Positions 1-11,449 of a stretch of DNA of 64,000 nt are shown here, piece by piece. The number at the start of each line of letters is the position of its first letter. Position 1 is the first letter of the stretch. The stretch lies in the NCBI RefSeq assembly GCF_037392515.1, contig NC_090285.1, forward strand, positions 2,173,501 through 2,237,500. Direction: 5' to 3'. The notes beneath the pieces are model-generated. The model made no database searches, was not told the origin of the DNA, and saw nothing but the letters and a program-made list of their open reading frames with translations. The stretch comes from Haliotis asinina. Lineage: Eukaryota; Mollusca; Gastropoda; Lepetellida; Haliotidae. The position numbers and the translations under genes are program-made.

Positions 1-37
1 AGAATGAGAAGCTAAGAAAAGGCACTGTTAGTGTGAA

Positions 38-108
38 ACATCGGTGGTCTAGTGGTAGAATACTCGCCTGCCACGCGGGTGACCCGGGTTCGATTCCCGG
101 TCGATGCA
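38..108 (+). tRNA. tRNA-Gly (GCC), first-base variant
   Basis: 71 nt, anticodon GCC at 70-72. Same body as the other copies, but the first base is A instead of G, which breaks the 1-72 pair of the acceptor stem. It may be a damaged copy. Confidence 0.85.
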
Positions 109-588
109 CACTCTTTTGGGTTTTTTTTGCGCCTCTGGGGGTTGAAAAAGAGGCCTCCAAACGCGTGTCTCCTGGTAAGAACACCTAGTCTGTGACGCAA
201 TGTGATTGTTGTCAGTGATGTCACGTTTCTGTGACGTCAGGACATTGTGAGGTCACAGGTGAGTCTTTCTATATATATCAGAACGTTGGAATGAGAGAAC
301 GTGTCCATTTACATGACTCCATTTGAAGTTGATGTAAGGACGGAATGTTGTGCAGCTTTTAGCATTGTCCCACAGCAATCGGTGTCAGGCTGTCAATGAA
401 GCAGTAATACCGTCAGTTCTACGTTGGATTACACACAATATTTCACTTCACAGCATGGCTGAGATAACAGAAAGTGTCCACAGCAAATTATATATATCAA
501 CATGATGTATAGTCATGGAGTAATTCATTTGTACTTTCTTCAGTCAGAGATGAACTCGACGTTTCTCTAGCTATGTTCCTGCAGGAAT

Positions 589-593
589 AAAAA
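589..593 (-). terminator. Pol III T-run terminator of tRNA-Gly(UCC), representative
   Basis: Five A on the plus strand form T5 on the transcribed minus strand, 2 bases beyond the tRNA 3' end. The same tract follows every UCC copy in the window. Confidence 0.75.
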
Positions 594-595
594 GT

Positions 596-667
596 TGCGT
601 CGGCCGGGAATCGAACCCGGATCGACTGCTTGGAAGGCAACCATGCTAACCTTTACACCACCGACGC
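596..667 (-). tRNA. tRNA-Gly (UCC), consensus copy
   Basis: 72-nt cloverleaf on the minus strand: 7-bp acceptor stem, A box TGGTGTAAAGG, anticodon loop CTTCCAA with UCC at 632-634, B box GGTTCGATTCC and discriminator A. It closely follows metazoan tRNA-Gly(UCC), which reads GGA and GGG. The terminator is the T5 at 589-593. This copy is the reference for the other minus-strand copies. Confidence 0.98.
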
Positions 668-984
668 TGACCATGCTAGGATTGGTTGAATAGGCATCTT
701 AATGAAATTTGCTGATTGATTGGCCACGCTTCGAGGCACGCCACTAAACGAGACGGCTTACGTCACAAACTGAATGAAATTGGGCTTTGGAAATGTATTT
801 CTGTCTTATGCAACGAGGGTCTACAATCTACGAAGCACTGATAACAGATTGTATTTAAATGAAGAGGACACTGCATTTGCATCCATATGGAGTAAATGGA
901 CACGTCAACTGAACACTTCCTCCTTGCCAGCTGTCTTCTTTAACTTAAGAATGAGAAGCTAAGAAAAGGCACTGTTAGTGTGAA
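668..984. promoter_or_regulatory. Shared upstream region of a divergent tRNA-Gly pair (representative)
   Basis: This 317-bp stretch separates the 5' ends of a UCC gene (minus) and a GCC gene (plus) and recurs in every monomer. It contains ATTGG (inverted CCAAT) at 681-685 and 719-723, a CRE-like TTACGTCA at 758-765, a TATA-like TATTTAAAT at 852-860 and a perfect octamer ATTTGCAT at 875-882, about 100 bp upstream of the GCC gene. Octamer and CRE sites are known from distal elements of snRNA-type genes. Whether they act here is inference; tRNA genes normally need only internal A and B boxes. Confidence 0.4.
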
Positions 985-1055
985 GCATCGGTGGTCTAGT
1001 GGTAGAATACTCGCCTGCCACGCGGGTGACCCGGGTTCGATTCCCGGTCGATGCA
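985..1055 (+). tRNA. tRNA-Gly (GCC), consensus copy
   Basis: 71-nt cloverleaf: 7-bp acceptor stem, A box TGGTCTAGTGG, anticodon loop CTGCCAC with GCC at 1017-1019, variable loop, B box GGTTCGATTCC and discriminator A. The sequence closely follows metazoan tRNA-Gly(GCC), which reads GGC and GGU. CCA is not encoded, as expected for a eukaryote. The T-run terminator starts at 1061. This copy is the reference for the other plus-strand copies. Confidence 0.98.
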
Positions 1056-1060
1056 CACTC

Positions 1061-1075
1061 TTTTGGTTTTTTTTT
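1061..1075 (+). terminator. Pol III T-run terminator of tRNA-Gly(GCC), representative
   Basis: A T4-GG-T9 tract starts 6 bases after the tRNA 3' end. Its length varies between monomers (T7 to T9) and causes most 1-bp differences in monomer length. T4 or longer terminates RNA polymerase III. Confidence 0.8.
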
Positions 1076-1178
1076 GCGCCTCTGGGGGTTGAAAAAGAGG
1101 CCTCCAAACGCGTGTCTCCTGGTAAGAACACCTAGTCTGTGACGCAATGTGATTGTTGTCAGTGATGTCACGTTTCTG

Positions 1179-1186
1179 TGACGTCA
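1179..1186. promoter_or_regulatory. CRE palindrome TGACGTCA in the convergent spacer (representative)
   Basis: A full TGACGTCA site lies ~125 bp downstream of the GCC gene. It is preceded by GATGTCAC and followed by GAGGTCAC, and the cluster recurs in nearly every monomer; in a few copies the site reads TGACGTGA. It matches the CREB/ATF family site. Its role between two tRNA 3' ends is unknown. Confidence 0.35.
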
Positions 1187-1533
1187 GGACATTGTGAGGT
1201 CACAGGTGAGTCTTTCTATATATATCAGAACGTTGGAATGAGAGAACGTGTCCATTTACATTGAAGTTGATGTAAGGACGGAATGTTGTGCAGCTTTTAG
1301 CATTGTCCCACAACAATCGGTGTCAGGCTGTCAATGAAGCAGTAATACCGTCAGTTCTACGTTGGATTACACACAATATTTCACTTCACAGCATGGCTGA
1401 GATAACAGAAAGTGTCCACAGCAAATTATATATATCAACATGATGTATAGTCATGGAGTAATTCATTTGTACTTTCTTCAGTCAGAGATGAACTCGACGT
1501 TTCTCTAGCTATGTTCCTGCAGGAATAAAAAGT

Positions 1534-1605
1534 TGCGTCGGCCGGGAATCGAACCCGGATCGACTGCTTGGAAGGCAACCATGCTAACCTTTACACCACC
1601 GACGC
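1534..1605 (-). tRNA. tRNA-Gly (UCC)
   Basis: Anticodon at 1570-1572; consensus copy. Confidence 0.97.
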
Positions 1606-1922
1606 TGACCATGCTAAGCTTTGTTGAATAGGCATCTTAATGAAATTTGCTGATTGATTGGCCACGCTTCGAGGCACGCCACTAAACGAGACGGCTTACG
1701 TCACAAACTGAATGAAATTGGGCTTTGGAAATGTATTTCTGTCTTATGCAACGAGGGTCTACAATCTACGAAGCACTGATAACAAATTGTATTTAAATGA
1801 AGAGGACACTGCATTTGCATCCATATGGAGTAAATGGACACGTCAACTGAACACTTCCTCCTTGCCAGCTGTCTTCTTTAACTTAAGAATGAGAAGCTAA
1901 GAAAAGGCACTGTTAGTGTGAA

Positions 1923-1993
1923 GCATCGGTGGTCTAGTGGTAGAATACTCGCCTGCCACGCGGGTGACCCGGGTTCGATTCCCGGTCGATGCA
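1923..1993 (+). tRNA. tRNA-Gly (GCC)
   Basis: GCC at 1955-1957; consensus copy. Confidence 0.97.
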
Positions 1994-2479
1994 CACTCTT
2001 TTGGTTTTTTTTGCGCCTCTGGTTGTTGAAAAAGAGGCCTCCAAACGCGTGTCTCCTGGTAAGAACACCTAGTCTGTGACGCAATGTGATTGTTGTCAGT
2101 GATGTCACGTTTCTGTGACGTCAGGCCATTGTGAGGTCACAGGTGAGTCTTTCTATAGATATCAGAACGTTGGAATGAGAGAACGTGTCCATTTACATGA
2201 CTCCATTTGAAGTTGATGTAAGGACGGAATGTTGTGCAGCTTTTAGCATTGTCCCACAGCAATCGGTGTCAGGCTGTCAATGAAGCAGTAATACCGTCAG
2301 TTCTACGTTGGATTACACACAATATTTCACTTCACAGCATGGCTGAGATAACAGAAAGTGTTCACAGCAAATTATATATATCAACATGATGTATAGTCAT
2401 GGAGTAATTCATTTGTACTTTCTTCAGTCAGAGATGAACTCGACGTTTCTCTAGCTATGTTCCTGCAGGAATAAAAAGT

Positions 2480-2551
2480 TGCGTCGGCCGGGAATCGAAC
2501 CCGGATCGACTGCTTGGAAGGCAACCATGCTAACCTTTACACCACCGACGC
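2480..2551 (-). tRNA. tRNA-Gly (UCC)
   Basis: Anticodon at 2516-2518; consensus copy. Confidence 0.97.
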
Positions 2552-2868
2552 TGACCATGCTAGGATTGGTTGAATAGGCATCTTAATGAAATTTGCTGAT
2601 TGATTGGCCACGCTTCGAGGCACGCCACTAAACGAGACGGCTTACGTCACAAACTGAATGAAATTGGGCTTTGGAAATGTATTTCTGTCTTATGCAACGA
2701 GGGTCTACAATCTACGAAGCACTGATAACAAATTGTATTTAAATGAAGAGGACACTGCATTTGCATCCATATGGAGTAAATGGACACGTCAACTGAACAC
2801 TTCCTCCTTGCCAGCTGTCTTCTTTAACTTAAGAATGAGAAGCTAAGAAAAGGCACTGTTAGTGTGAA

Positions 2869-2939
2869 GCATCGGTGGTCTAGTGGTAGAATACTCGCCT
2901 GCCACGCGGGTGACCCGGGTTCGATTCCCGGTCGATGCA
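2869..2939 (+). tRNA. tRNA-Gly (GCC)
   Basis: GCC at 2901-2903; consensus copy. Confidence 0.97.
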
Positions 2940-3425
2940 CACTCTTTTGGTTTTTTTTGCGCCTCTGGGGGTTGAAAAAGAGGCCTCCAAACGCGTGTCT
3001 CCTGGTAAGAACACCTAGTCTGTGACGCAATGTGATTGTTGTCAGTGATGTCACGTTTCTGTGACGTCAGGACATTGTGAGGTCACAGGTGAGTCTTTCT
3101 ATATATATCAGAACGTTGGAATGAGAGAACGTGTCCATTTACATGACTCCATTTGAAGTTGATGTAAGGACGGAATGTTGTGCAGCTTTTAGCATTGTCC
3201 CACAGCAATCGGTGTCAGGCTGTCAATGAAGCAGTAATACCGTCAGTTCTACGTTGGATTACACACAATATTTCACTTCACAGCATGGCTGAGATAACAG
3301 AAAAGGTCCACAGCAAATTATATATATCAACATGATGTATAGTCATGGAGTAATTCATTTGTACTTTCTTCAGTCAGAGATGAACTCGACGTTTCTCCAG
3401 CTGTCTTCCTGCAGGAATAAAAAGT

Positions 3426-3497
3426 TGCGTCGGCCGGGAATCGAACCCGGATCGACTGCTTGGAAGGCAACCATGCTAACCTTCACACCACCGACGC
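3426..3497 (-). tRNA. tRNA-Gly (UCC), A14G variant
   Basis: Anticodon at 3462-3464. Base 14, normally invariant A (8-14 tertiary pair and A box), is G. Confidence 0.92.
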
Positions 3498-3814
3498 TGA
3501 CCATGCTAAGCTTTGTTGAATAGGCATCTTAATGAAATTTGCTGATTGATTGGCCACGCTTCGAGGCACGCCACTAAACGAGACGGCTTACGTCACAAAC
3601 TGAATGAAATTGGGCTTTGGAAATGTATTTCTGTCTTATGCAACGAGGGTCTACAATCTACGAAGCACTGATAACAAATTGTATTTAAATGAAGAGGACA
3701 CTGCATTTGCATCCATATGGAGTAAATGGACACGTCAACTGAACACTTCCTCCTTGCCAGCTGTCTTCTTTAACTTAAGAATGAGAAGCTAAGAAAAGGC
3801 ACTGTTAGTGTGAA

Positions 3815-3885
3815 GCATCGGTGGTCTAGTGGTAGAATACTCGCCTGCCACGCGGGTGACCCGGGTTCGATTCCCGGTCGATGCA
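3815..3885 (+). tRNA. tRNA-Gly (GCC)
   Basis: GCC at 3847-3849; consensus copy. Confidence 0.97.
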
Positions 3886-4372
3886 CACTCTTTTGTTTTT
3901 TTTTTGCGCCTCTGGGGGTTGAAAAAGACGCCTCCAATCGCGTGTCTCCTGGTAAGAACACCTAGTCTGTGACGCAATGTGATTGTTGTCAGTGATGTCA
4001 CGTTTCTGTGACGTCAGGACATTGTGAGGTCACAGGTGAGTCTTTCTATATATATCAGAACGTTGGAATGAGAGAACGTGTCCATTTACATGACTCCATT
4101 TGAAGTTGATGTAAGGACGGAATGTTGTGCAGCTTTTAGCATTGTCCCACAGCAATCGGTGTCAGGCTGTCAATGAAGCAGTAATACCGTCAGTTCTACG
4201 TTGGATTACACACAATATTTCACTTCACAGCATGGCTGAGATAACAGAAAGTGTCCACAGCAAATTATATATATCAACATGATGTATAGTCATGGAGTAA
4301 TTCATTTGTACTTTCTTCAGTCAGAGATGAACTCGACGTTTCTCTAGCTATGTTCCTGCAGGAATAAAAAGT

Positions 4373-4444
4373 TGCGTCGGCCGGGAATCGAACCCGGATC
4401 GACTGCTTGGAAGGCAACCATGCTAACCTTTACACCACCGACGG
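4373..4444 (-). tRNA. tRNA-Gly (UCC), first-base variant
   Basis: Anticodon at 4409-4411. The first base is C instead of G, which loses the 1-72 pair. Confidence 0.88.
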
Positions 4445-4761
4445 TGACCATGCTAGGATTGGTTGAATAGGCATCTTAATGAAATTTGCTGATTGATTGG
4501 CCACGCTTCGAGGCACGCCACTAAACGAGACGGCTTACGTCACAAACTGAATGAAATTGGGCTTTGGAAATGTATTTCTGTCTTATGCAACGAGGGTCTA
4601 CAATCTACGAAGCACTGATAACAAATTGTATTTAAATGAAGAGGACACTGCATTTGCATCCATATGGAGTAAATGGACACGTCAACTGAACACTTCCTCC
4701 TTGCCAGCTGTCTTCTTTAACTTAAGAATGAGAAGCTAAGAAAAGGCACTGTTAGTGTGAA

Positions 4762-4832
4762 GCATCGGTGATCTAGTGGTAGAATACTCGCCTGCCACGC
4801 GGGTGACCCGGGTTCGATTCCCGGTCGATGCA
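4762..4832 (+). tRNA. tRNA-Gly (GCC), G10A variant
   Basis: GCC at 4794-4796. Base 10 is A instead of G, in the D stem and inside the A box. Confidence 0.92.
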
Positions 4833-5319
4833 CACTCTTTTGGGTTTTTTTTGCGCCTCTGGGGGTTGAAAAAGAGGCCTCCAAACGCGTGTCTCCTGGT
4901 AAGAACACCTAGTCTGTGACGCAATGTGATTGTTGTCAGTGATGTCACGTTTCTGTGACGTCAGGACATTGTGAGGTCACAGGTGAGTCTTTCTATATAT
5001 ATCAGAACGTTGGAATGAGAGAACGTGTCCATTTACATGACTCCATTTGAAGTTGATGTAAGGACGGAATGTTGTGCAGCTTTTAGCATTGTCCCACAGC
5101 AATCGGTGTCAGGCTGTCAATGAAGCAGTAATACCGTCAGTTCTACGTTGGATTACACACAATATTTCACTTCACAGCATGGCTGAGATAACAGAAAGTG
5201 TCCACAGCAAATTATATATATCAACATGATGTATAGTCATGGAGTAATTCATTTGTACTTTCTTCAGTCAGAGATGAACTCGACGTTTCTCTAGCTATGT
5301 TCCTGCAGGAATAAAAAGT

Positions 5320-5391
5320 TGCGTCGGCCGGGAATCGAACCCGGATCGACTGCTTGGAAGGCAACCATGCTAACCTTTACACCACCGACGC
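5320..5391 (-). tRNA. tRNA-Gly (UCC)
   Basis: Anticodon at 5356-5358; consensus copy. Confidence 0.97.
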
Positions 5392-5708
5392 TGACCATGC
5401 TAGGATTGGTTGAATAGGCATCTTAATGAAATTTGCTGATTGATTGGCCACGCTTCGAGGCACGCCACTAAACGAGACGGCTTACGTCACAAACTGAATG
5501 AAATTGGGCTTTGGAAATGTATTTCTGTCTTATGCAACGAGGGTCTACAATCTACGAAGCACTGATAACAGATTGTATTTAAATGAAGAGGACACTGCAT
5601 TTGCATCCATATGGAGTAAATGGACACGTCAACTGAACACTTCCTCCTTGCCAGCTGTCTTCTTTAACTTAAGAATGAGAAGCTAAGAAAAGGCACTGTT
5701 AGTGTGAA

Positions 5709-5779
5709 GCATCGGTGGTCTAGTGGTAGAATACTCGCCTGCCACGCGGGTGACCCGGGTTCGATTCCCGGTCGATGCA
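5709..5779 (+). tRNA. tRNA-Gly (GCC)
   Basis: GCC at 5741-5743; consensus copy. Confidence 0.97.
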
Positions 5780-6257
5780 CACTCTTTTGGTTTTTTTTTG
5801 CGCCTCTGGGGGTTGAAAAAGAGGCCTCCAAACGCGTGTCTCCTGGTAAGAACACCTAGTCTGTGACGCAATGTGATTGTTGTCAGTGATGTCACGTTTC
5901 TGTGACGTCAGGACATTGTGAGGTCACAGGTGAGTCTTTCTATATATATCAGAACGTTGGAATGAGAGAACGTGTCCATTTACATTGAAGTTGATGTAAG
6001 GACGGAATGTTGTGCAGCTTTTAGCATTGTCCCACAACAATCGGTGTCAGGCTGTCAATGAAGCAGTAATACCGTCAGTTCTACGTTGGATTACACACAA
6101 TATTTCACTTCACAGCATGGCTGAGATAACAGAAAGTGTCCACAGCAAATTATATATATCAACATGATGTATAGTCATGGAGTAATTCATTTGTACTTTC
6201 TTCAGTCAGAGATGAACTCGACGTTTCTCTAGCTATGTTCCTGCAGGAATAAAAAGT

Positions 6258-6329
6258 TGCGTCGGCCGGGAATCGAACCCGGATCGACTGCTTGGAAGGC
6301 AACCATGCTAACCTTTACACCACCGACGC
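6258..6329 (-). tRNA. tRNA-Gly (UCC)
   Basis: Anticodon at 6294-6296; consensus copy. Confidence 0.97.
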
Positions 6330-6646
6330 TGACCATGCTAAGCTTTGTTGAATAGGCATCTTAATGAAATTTGCTGATTGATTGGCCACGCTTCGAGGCA
6401 CGCCACTAAACGAGACGGCTTACGTCACAAACTGAATGAAATTGGGCTTTGGAAATGTATTTCTGTCTTATGCAACGAGGGTCTACAATCTACGAAGCAC
6501 TGATAACAAATTGTATTTAAATGAAGAGGACACTGCATTTGCATCCATATGGAGTAAATGGACACGTCAACTGAACACTTCCTCCTTGCCAGCTGTCTTC
6601 TTTAACTTAAGAATGAGAAGCTAAGAAAAGGCACTGTTAGTGTGAA

Positions 6647-6717
6647 GCATCGGTGGTCTAGTGGTAGAATACTCGCCTGCCACGCGGGTGACCCGGGTTC
6701 GATTCCCGGTCGATGCA
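6647..6717 (+). tRNA. tRNA-Gly (GCC)
   Basis: GCC at 6679-6681; consensus copy. Confidence 0.97.
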
Positions 6718-7203
6718 CACTCTTTTGGTTTTTTTTGCGCCTCTGGTTGTTGAAAAAGAGGCCTCCAAACGCGTGTCTCCTGGTAAGAACACCTAGTCTG
6801 TGACGCAATGTGATTGTTGTCAGTGATGTCACGTTTCTGTGACGTCAGGCCATTGTGAGGTCACAGGTGAGTCTTTCTATAGATATCAGAACGTTGGAAT
6901 GAGAGAACGTGTCCATTTACATGACTCCATTTGAAGTTGATGTAAGGACGGAATGTTGTGCAGCTTTTAGCATTGTCCCACAGCAATCGGTGTCAGGCTG
7001 TCAATGAAGCAGTAATACCGTCAGTTCTACGTTGGATTACACACAATATTTCACTTCACAGCATGGCTGAGATAACAGAAAGTGTTCACAGCAAATTATA
7101 TATATCAACATGATGTATAGTCATGGAGTAATTCATTTGTACTTTCTTCAGTCAGAGATGAACTCGACGTTTCTCTAGCTATGTTCCTGCAGGAATAAAA
7201 AGT

Positions 7204-7275
7204 TGCGTCGGCCGGGAATCGAACCCGGATCGACTGCTTGGAAGGCAACCATGCTAACCTTTACACCACCGACGC
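7204..7275 (-). tRNA. tRNA-Gly (UCC)
   Basis: Anticodon at 7240-7242; consensus copy. Confidence 0.97.
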
Positions 7276-7592
7276 TGACCATGCTAGGATTGGTTGAATA
7301 GGCATCTTAATGAAATTTGCTGATTGATTGGCCACGCTTCGAGGCACGCCACTAAACGAGACGGCTTACGTCACAAACTGAATGAAATTGGGCTTTGGAA
7401 ATGTATTTCTGTCTTATGCAACGAGGGTCTACAATCTACGAAGCACTGATAACAAATTGTATTTAAATGAAGAGGACACTGCATTTGCATCCATATGGAG
7501 TAAATGGACACGTCAACTGAACACTTCCTCCTTGCCAGCTGTCTTCTTTAACTTAAGAATGAGAAGCTAAGAAAAGGCACTGTTAGTGTGAA

Positions 7593-7663
7593 GCATCGGT
7601 GGTCTAGTGGTAGAATACTCGCCTGCCACGCGGGTGACCCGGGTTCGATTCCCGGTCGATGCA
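7593..7663 (+). tRNA. tRNA-Gly (GCC)
   Basis: GCC at 7625-7627; consensus copy. Confidence 0.97.
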
Positions 7664-8149
7664 CACTCTTTTGGTTTTTTTTGCGCCTCTGGGGGTTGAA
7701 AAAGAGGCCTCCAAACGCGTGTCTCCTGGTAAGAACACCTAGTCTGTGACGCAATGTGATTGTTGTCAGTGATGTCACGTTTCTGTGACGTCAGGACATT
7801 GTGAGGTCACAGGTGAGTCTTTCTATATATATCAGAACGTTGGAATGAGAGAACGTGTCCATTTACATGACTCCATTTGAAGTTGATGTAAGGACGGAAT
7901 GTTGTGCAGCTTTTAGCATTGTCCCACAGCAATCGGTGTCAGGCTGTCAATGAAGCAGTAATACCGTCAGTTCTACGTTGGATTACACACAATATTTCAC
8001 TTCACAGCATGGCTGAGATAACAGAAAAGGTCCACAGCAAATTATACATATCAACATGATGTATAGTCATGGAGTAATTCATTTGTACTTTCTTCAGTCA
8101 GAGATGAACTCGACGTTTCTCCAGCTGTCTTCCTGCAGGAATAAAAAGT

Positions 8150-8221
8150 TGCGTCGGCCGGGAATCGAACCCGGATCGACTGCTTGGAAGGCAACCATGC
8201 TAACCTTCACACCACCGACGC
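8150..8221 (-). tRNA. tRNA-Gly (UCC), A14G variant
   Basis: Anticodon at 8186-8188; base 14 is G. Confidence 0.92.
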
Positions 8222-8538
8222 TGACCATGCTAAGCTTTGTTGAATAGGCATCTTAATGAAATTTGCTGATTGATTGGCCACGCTTCGAGGCACGCCACTA
8301 AACGAGACGGCTTACGTCACAAACTGAATGAAATTGGGCTTTGGAAATGTATTTCTGTCTTATGCAACGAGGGTCTACAATCTACGAAGCACTGATAACA
8401 AATTGTATTTAAATGAAGAGGACACTGCATTTGCATCCATATGGAGTAAATGGACACGTCAACTGAACACTTCCTCCTTGCCAGCTGTCTTCTTTAACTT
8501 AAGAATGAGAAGCTAAGAAAAGGCACTGTTAGTGTGAA

Positions 8539-8609
8539 GCATCGGTGGTCTAGTGGTAGAATACTCGCCTGCCACGCGGGTGACCCGGGTTCGATTCCCG
8601 GTCGATGCA
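8539..8609 (+). tRNA. tRNA-Gly (GCC)
   Basis: GCC at 8571-8573; consensus copy. Confidence 0.97.
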
Positions 8610-9096
8610 CACTCTTTTGTTTTTTTTTTGCGCCTCTGGGGGTTGAAAAAGACGCCTCCAATCGCGTGTCTCCTGGTAAGAACACCTAGTCTGTGACGCA
8701 ATGTGATTGTTGTCAGTGATGTCACGTTTCTGTGACGTCAGGACATTGTGAGGTCACAGGTGAGTCTTTCTATATATATCAGAACGTTGGAATGAGAGAA
8801 CGTGTCCATTTACATGACTCCATTTGAAGTTGATGTAAGGACGGAATGTTGTGCAGCTTTTAGCATTGTCCCACAGCAATCGGTGTCAGGCTGTCAATGA
8901 AGCAGTAATACCGTCAGTTCTACGTTGGATTACACACAATATTTCACTTCACAGCATGGCTGAGATAACAGAAAAGGTCCACAGCAAATTATACATATCA
9001 ACATGATGTATAGTCATGGAGTAATTCATTTGTACTTTCTTCAGTCAGAGATGAACTCGACGTTTCTCCAGCTGTCTTCCTGCAGGAATAAAAAGT

Positions 9097-9168
9097 TGCG
9101 TCGGCCGGGAATCGAACCCGGATCGACTGCTTGGAAGGCAACCATGCTAACCTTCACACCACCGACGC
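9097..9168 (-). tRNA. tRNA-Gly (UCC), A14G variant
   Basis: Anticodon at 9133-9135; base 14 is G. Confidence 0.92.
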
Positions 9169-9485
9169 TGACCATGCTAAGCTTTGTTGAATAGGCATCT
9201 TAATGAAATTTGCTGATTGATTGGCCACGCTTCGAGGCACGCCACTAAACGAGACGGCTTACGTCACAAACTGAATGAAATTGGGCTTTGGAAATGTATT
9301 TCTGTCTTATGCAACGAGGGTCTACAATCTACGAAGCACTGATAACAAATTGTATTTAAATGAAGAGGACACTGCATTTGCATCCATATGGAGTAAATGG
9401 ACACGTCAACTGAACACTTCCTCCTTGCCAGCTGTCTTCTTTAACTTAAGAATGAGAAGCTAAGAAAAGGCACTGTTAGTGTGAA

Positions 9486-9556
9486 GCATCGGTGATCTAG
9501 TGGTAGAATACTCGCCTGCCACGCGGGTGACCCGGGTTCGATTCCCGGTCGATGCA
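9486..9556 (+). tRNA. tRNA-Gly (GCC), G10A variant
   Basis: GCC at 9518-9520; base 10 is A, as in the copy at 4762. Confidence 0.92.
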
Positions 9557-10043
9557 CACTCTTTTGGGTTTTTTTTGCGCCTCTGGGGGTTGAAAAAGAG
9601 GCCTCCAAACGCGTGTCTCCTGGTAAGAACACCTAGTCTGTGACGCAATGTGATTGTTGTCAGTGATGTCACGTTTCTGTGACGTCAGGACATTGTGAGG
9701 TCACAGGTGAGTCTTTCTATATATATCAGAACGTTGGAATGAGAGAACGTGTCCATTTACATGACTCCATTTGAAGTTGATGTAAGGACGGAATGTTGTG
9801 CAGCTTTTAGCATTGTCCCACAGCAATCGGTGTCAGGCTGTCAATGAAGCAGTAATACCGTCAGTTCTACGTTGGATTACACACAATATTTCACTTCACA
9901 GCATGGCTGAGATAACAGAAAGTGTCCACAGCAAATTATATATATCAACATGATGTATAGTCATGGAGTAATTCATTTGTACTTTCTTCAGTCAGAGATG
10001 AACTCGACGTTTCTCTAGCTATGTTCCTGCAGGAATAAAAAGT

Positions 10044-10115
10044 TGCGTCGGCCGGGAATCGAACCCGGATCGACTGCTTGGAAGGCAACCATGCTAACCT
10101 TTACACCACCGACGC
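10044..10115 (-). tRNA. tRNA-Gly (UCC)
   Basis: Anticodon at 10080-10082; consensus copy. Confidence 0.97.
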
Positions 10116-10432
10116 TGACCATGCTAGGATTGGTTGAATAGGCATCTTAATGAAATTTGCTGATTGATTGGCCACGCTTCGAGGCACGCCACTAAACGAG
10201 ACGGCTTACGTCACAAACTGAATGAAATTGGGCTTTGGAAATGTATTTCTGTCTTATGCAACGAGGGTCTACAATCTACGAAGCACTGATAACAAATTGT
10301 ATTTAAATGAAGAGGACACTGCATTTGCATCCATATGGAGTAAATGGACACGTCAACTGAACACTTCCTCCTTGCCAGCTGTCTTCTTTAACTTAAGAAT
10401 GAGAAGCTAAGAAAAGGCACTGTTAGTGTGAA

Positions 10433-10503
10433 GCATCGGTGGTCTAGTGGTAGAATACTCGCCTGCCACGCGGGTGACCCGGGTTCGATTCCCGGTCGAT
10501 GCA
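10433..10503 (+). tRNA. tRNA-Gly (GCC)
   Basis: GCC at 10465-10467; consensus copy. Confidence 0.97.
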
Positions 10504-10989
10504 CACTCTTTTGGTTTTTTTTGCGCCTCTGGGGGTTGAAAAAGAGGCCTCCAAACGCGTGTCTCCTGGTAAGAACACCTAGTCTGTGACGCAATGTGAT
10601 TGTTGTCAGTGATGTTACGTTTCTGTGACGTCAGGACATTGTGAGGTCACAGGTGAGTCTTTCTATATATATCAGAACGTTGGAATGAGAGAACGTGTCC
10701 ATTTACATGACTCCATTTGAAGTTGATGTAAGGACGGAATGTTGTGCAGCTTTTAGCATTGTCCCACAGCAATCGGTGTCAGGCTGTCAATGAAGCAGTA
10801 ATACCGTCAGTTCTACGTTGGATTACACACAATATTTCACTTCACAGCATGGCTGAGATAACAGAAAAGGTCCACAGCAAATTATACATATCAACATGAT
10901 GTATAGTCATGGAGTAATTCATTTGTACTTTCTTCAGTCAGAGATGAACTCGACGTTTCTCCAGCTGTCTTCCTGCAGGAATAAAAAGT

Positions 10990-11061
10990 TGCGTCGGCCG
11001 GGAATCGAACCCGGATCGACTGCTTGGAAGGCAACCATGCTAACCTTCACACCACCGACGC
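10990..11061 (-). tRNA. tRNA-Gly (UCC), A14G variant
   Basis: Anticodon at 11026-11028; base 14 is G. Confidence 0.92.
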
Positions 11062-11378
11062 TGACCATGCTAAGCTTTGTTGAATAGGCATCTTAATGAA
11101 ATTTGCTGATTGATTGGCCACGCTTCGAGGCACGCCACTAAACGAGACGGCTTACGTCACAAACTGAATGAAATTGGGCTTTGGAAATGTATTTCTGTCT
11201 TATGCAACGAGGGTCTACAATCTACGAAGCACTGATAACAAATTGTATTTAAATGAAGAGGACACTGCATTTGCATCCATATGGAGTAAATGGACACGTC
11301 AACTGAACACTTCCTCCTTGCCAGCTGTCTTCTTTAACTTAAGAATGAGAAGCTAAGAAAAGGCACTGTTAGTGTGAA

Positions 11379-11449
11379 GCATCGGTGGTCTAGTGGTAGA
11401 ATACTCGCCTGCCACGCGGGTGACCCGGGTTCGATTCCCGGTCGATGCA
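11379..11449 (+). tRNA. tRNA-Gly (GCC)
   Basis: GCC at 11411-11413; consensus copy. Confidence 0.97.

Larger units (their letters stand above)
774..8730. repeat. Five-monomer higher-order repeat, period 4,724 bp
   Basis: Monomer lengths repeat in the order 938, 946, 946, 947, 947 bp, and private variants recur exactly 4,724 bp apart. Examples are the monomers starting near 774 and 5498 (same 9-bp absence and same base change), near 1712 and 6436, and near 3604 and 8328. The match weakens after about 8.9 kb, so the second copy is partly overwritten. The right boundary is approximate. Confidence 0.85.

Noticed and set aside
774-962. A 62-aa open frame (MKLGFGNVF...) upstream of most GCC genes
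   Set aside because: It lies in the spacer, is broken in type B and in monomers with the 14-bp duplication, and has no family match I know. Its conservation equals that of the surrounding spacer.
940-1171. Open frames of 60-104 aa with strings such as RPGIEPGSPAWQASILPLDHR and GNRTRVTRVAGEYSTTRPP, repeated in every monomer
   Set aside because: They are antisense or sense translations of the tRNA-Gly genes. These strings are a familiar artefact of predicted proteins; they recur only because the tRNA is repeated.
1056-1533. A hidden snRNA, 5S or other RNA gene in the convergent spacer
   Set aside because: I found no B-box, Sm site or 5S-like internal promoter, only CRE-like and AT-rich motifs.
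3332-3523. A 63-aa open frame (MMYSHGV...) running into the UCC gene
   Set aside because: It is closed in many monomers by one base change and ends in antisense tRNA sequence. It is not a gene.
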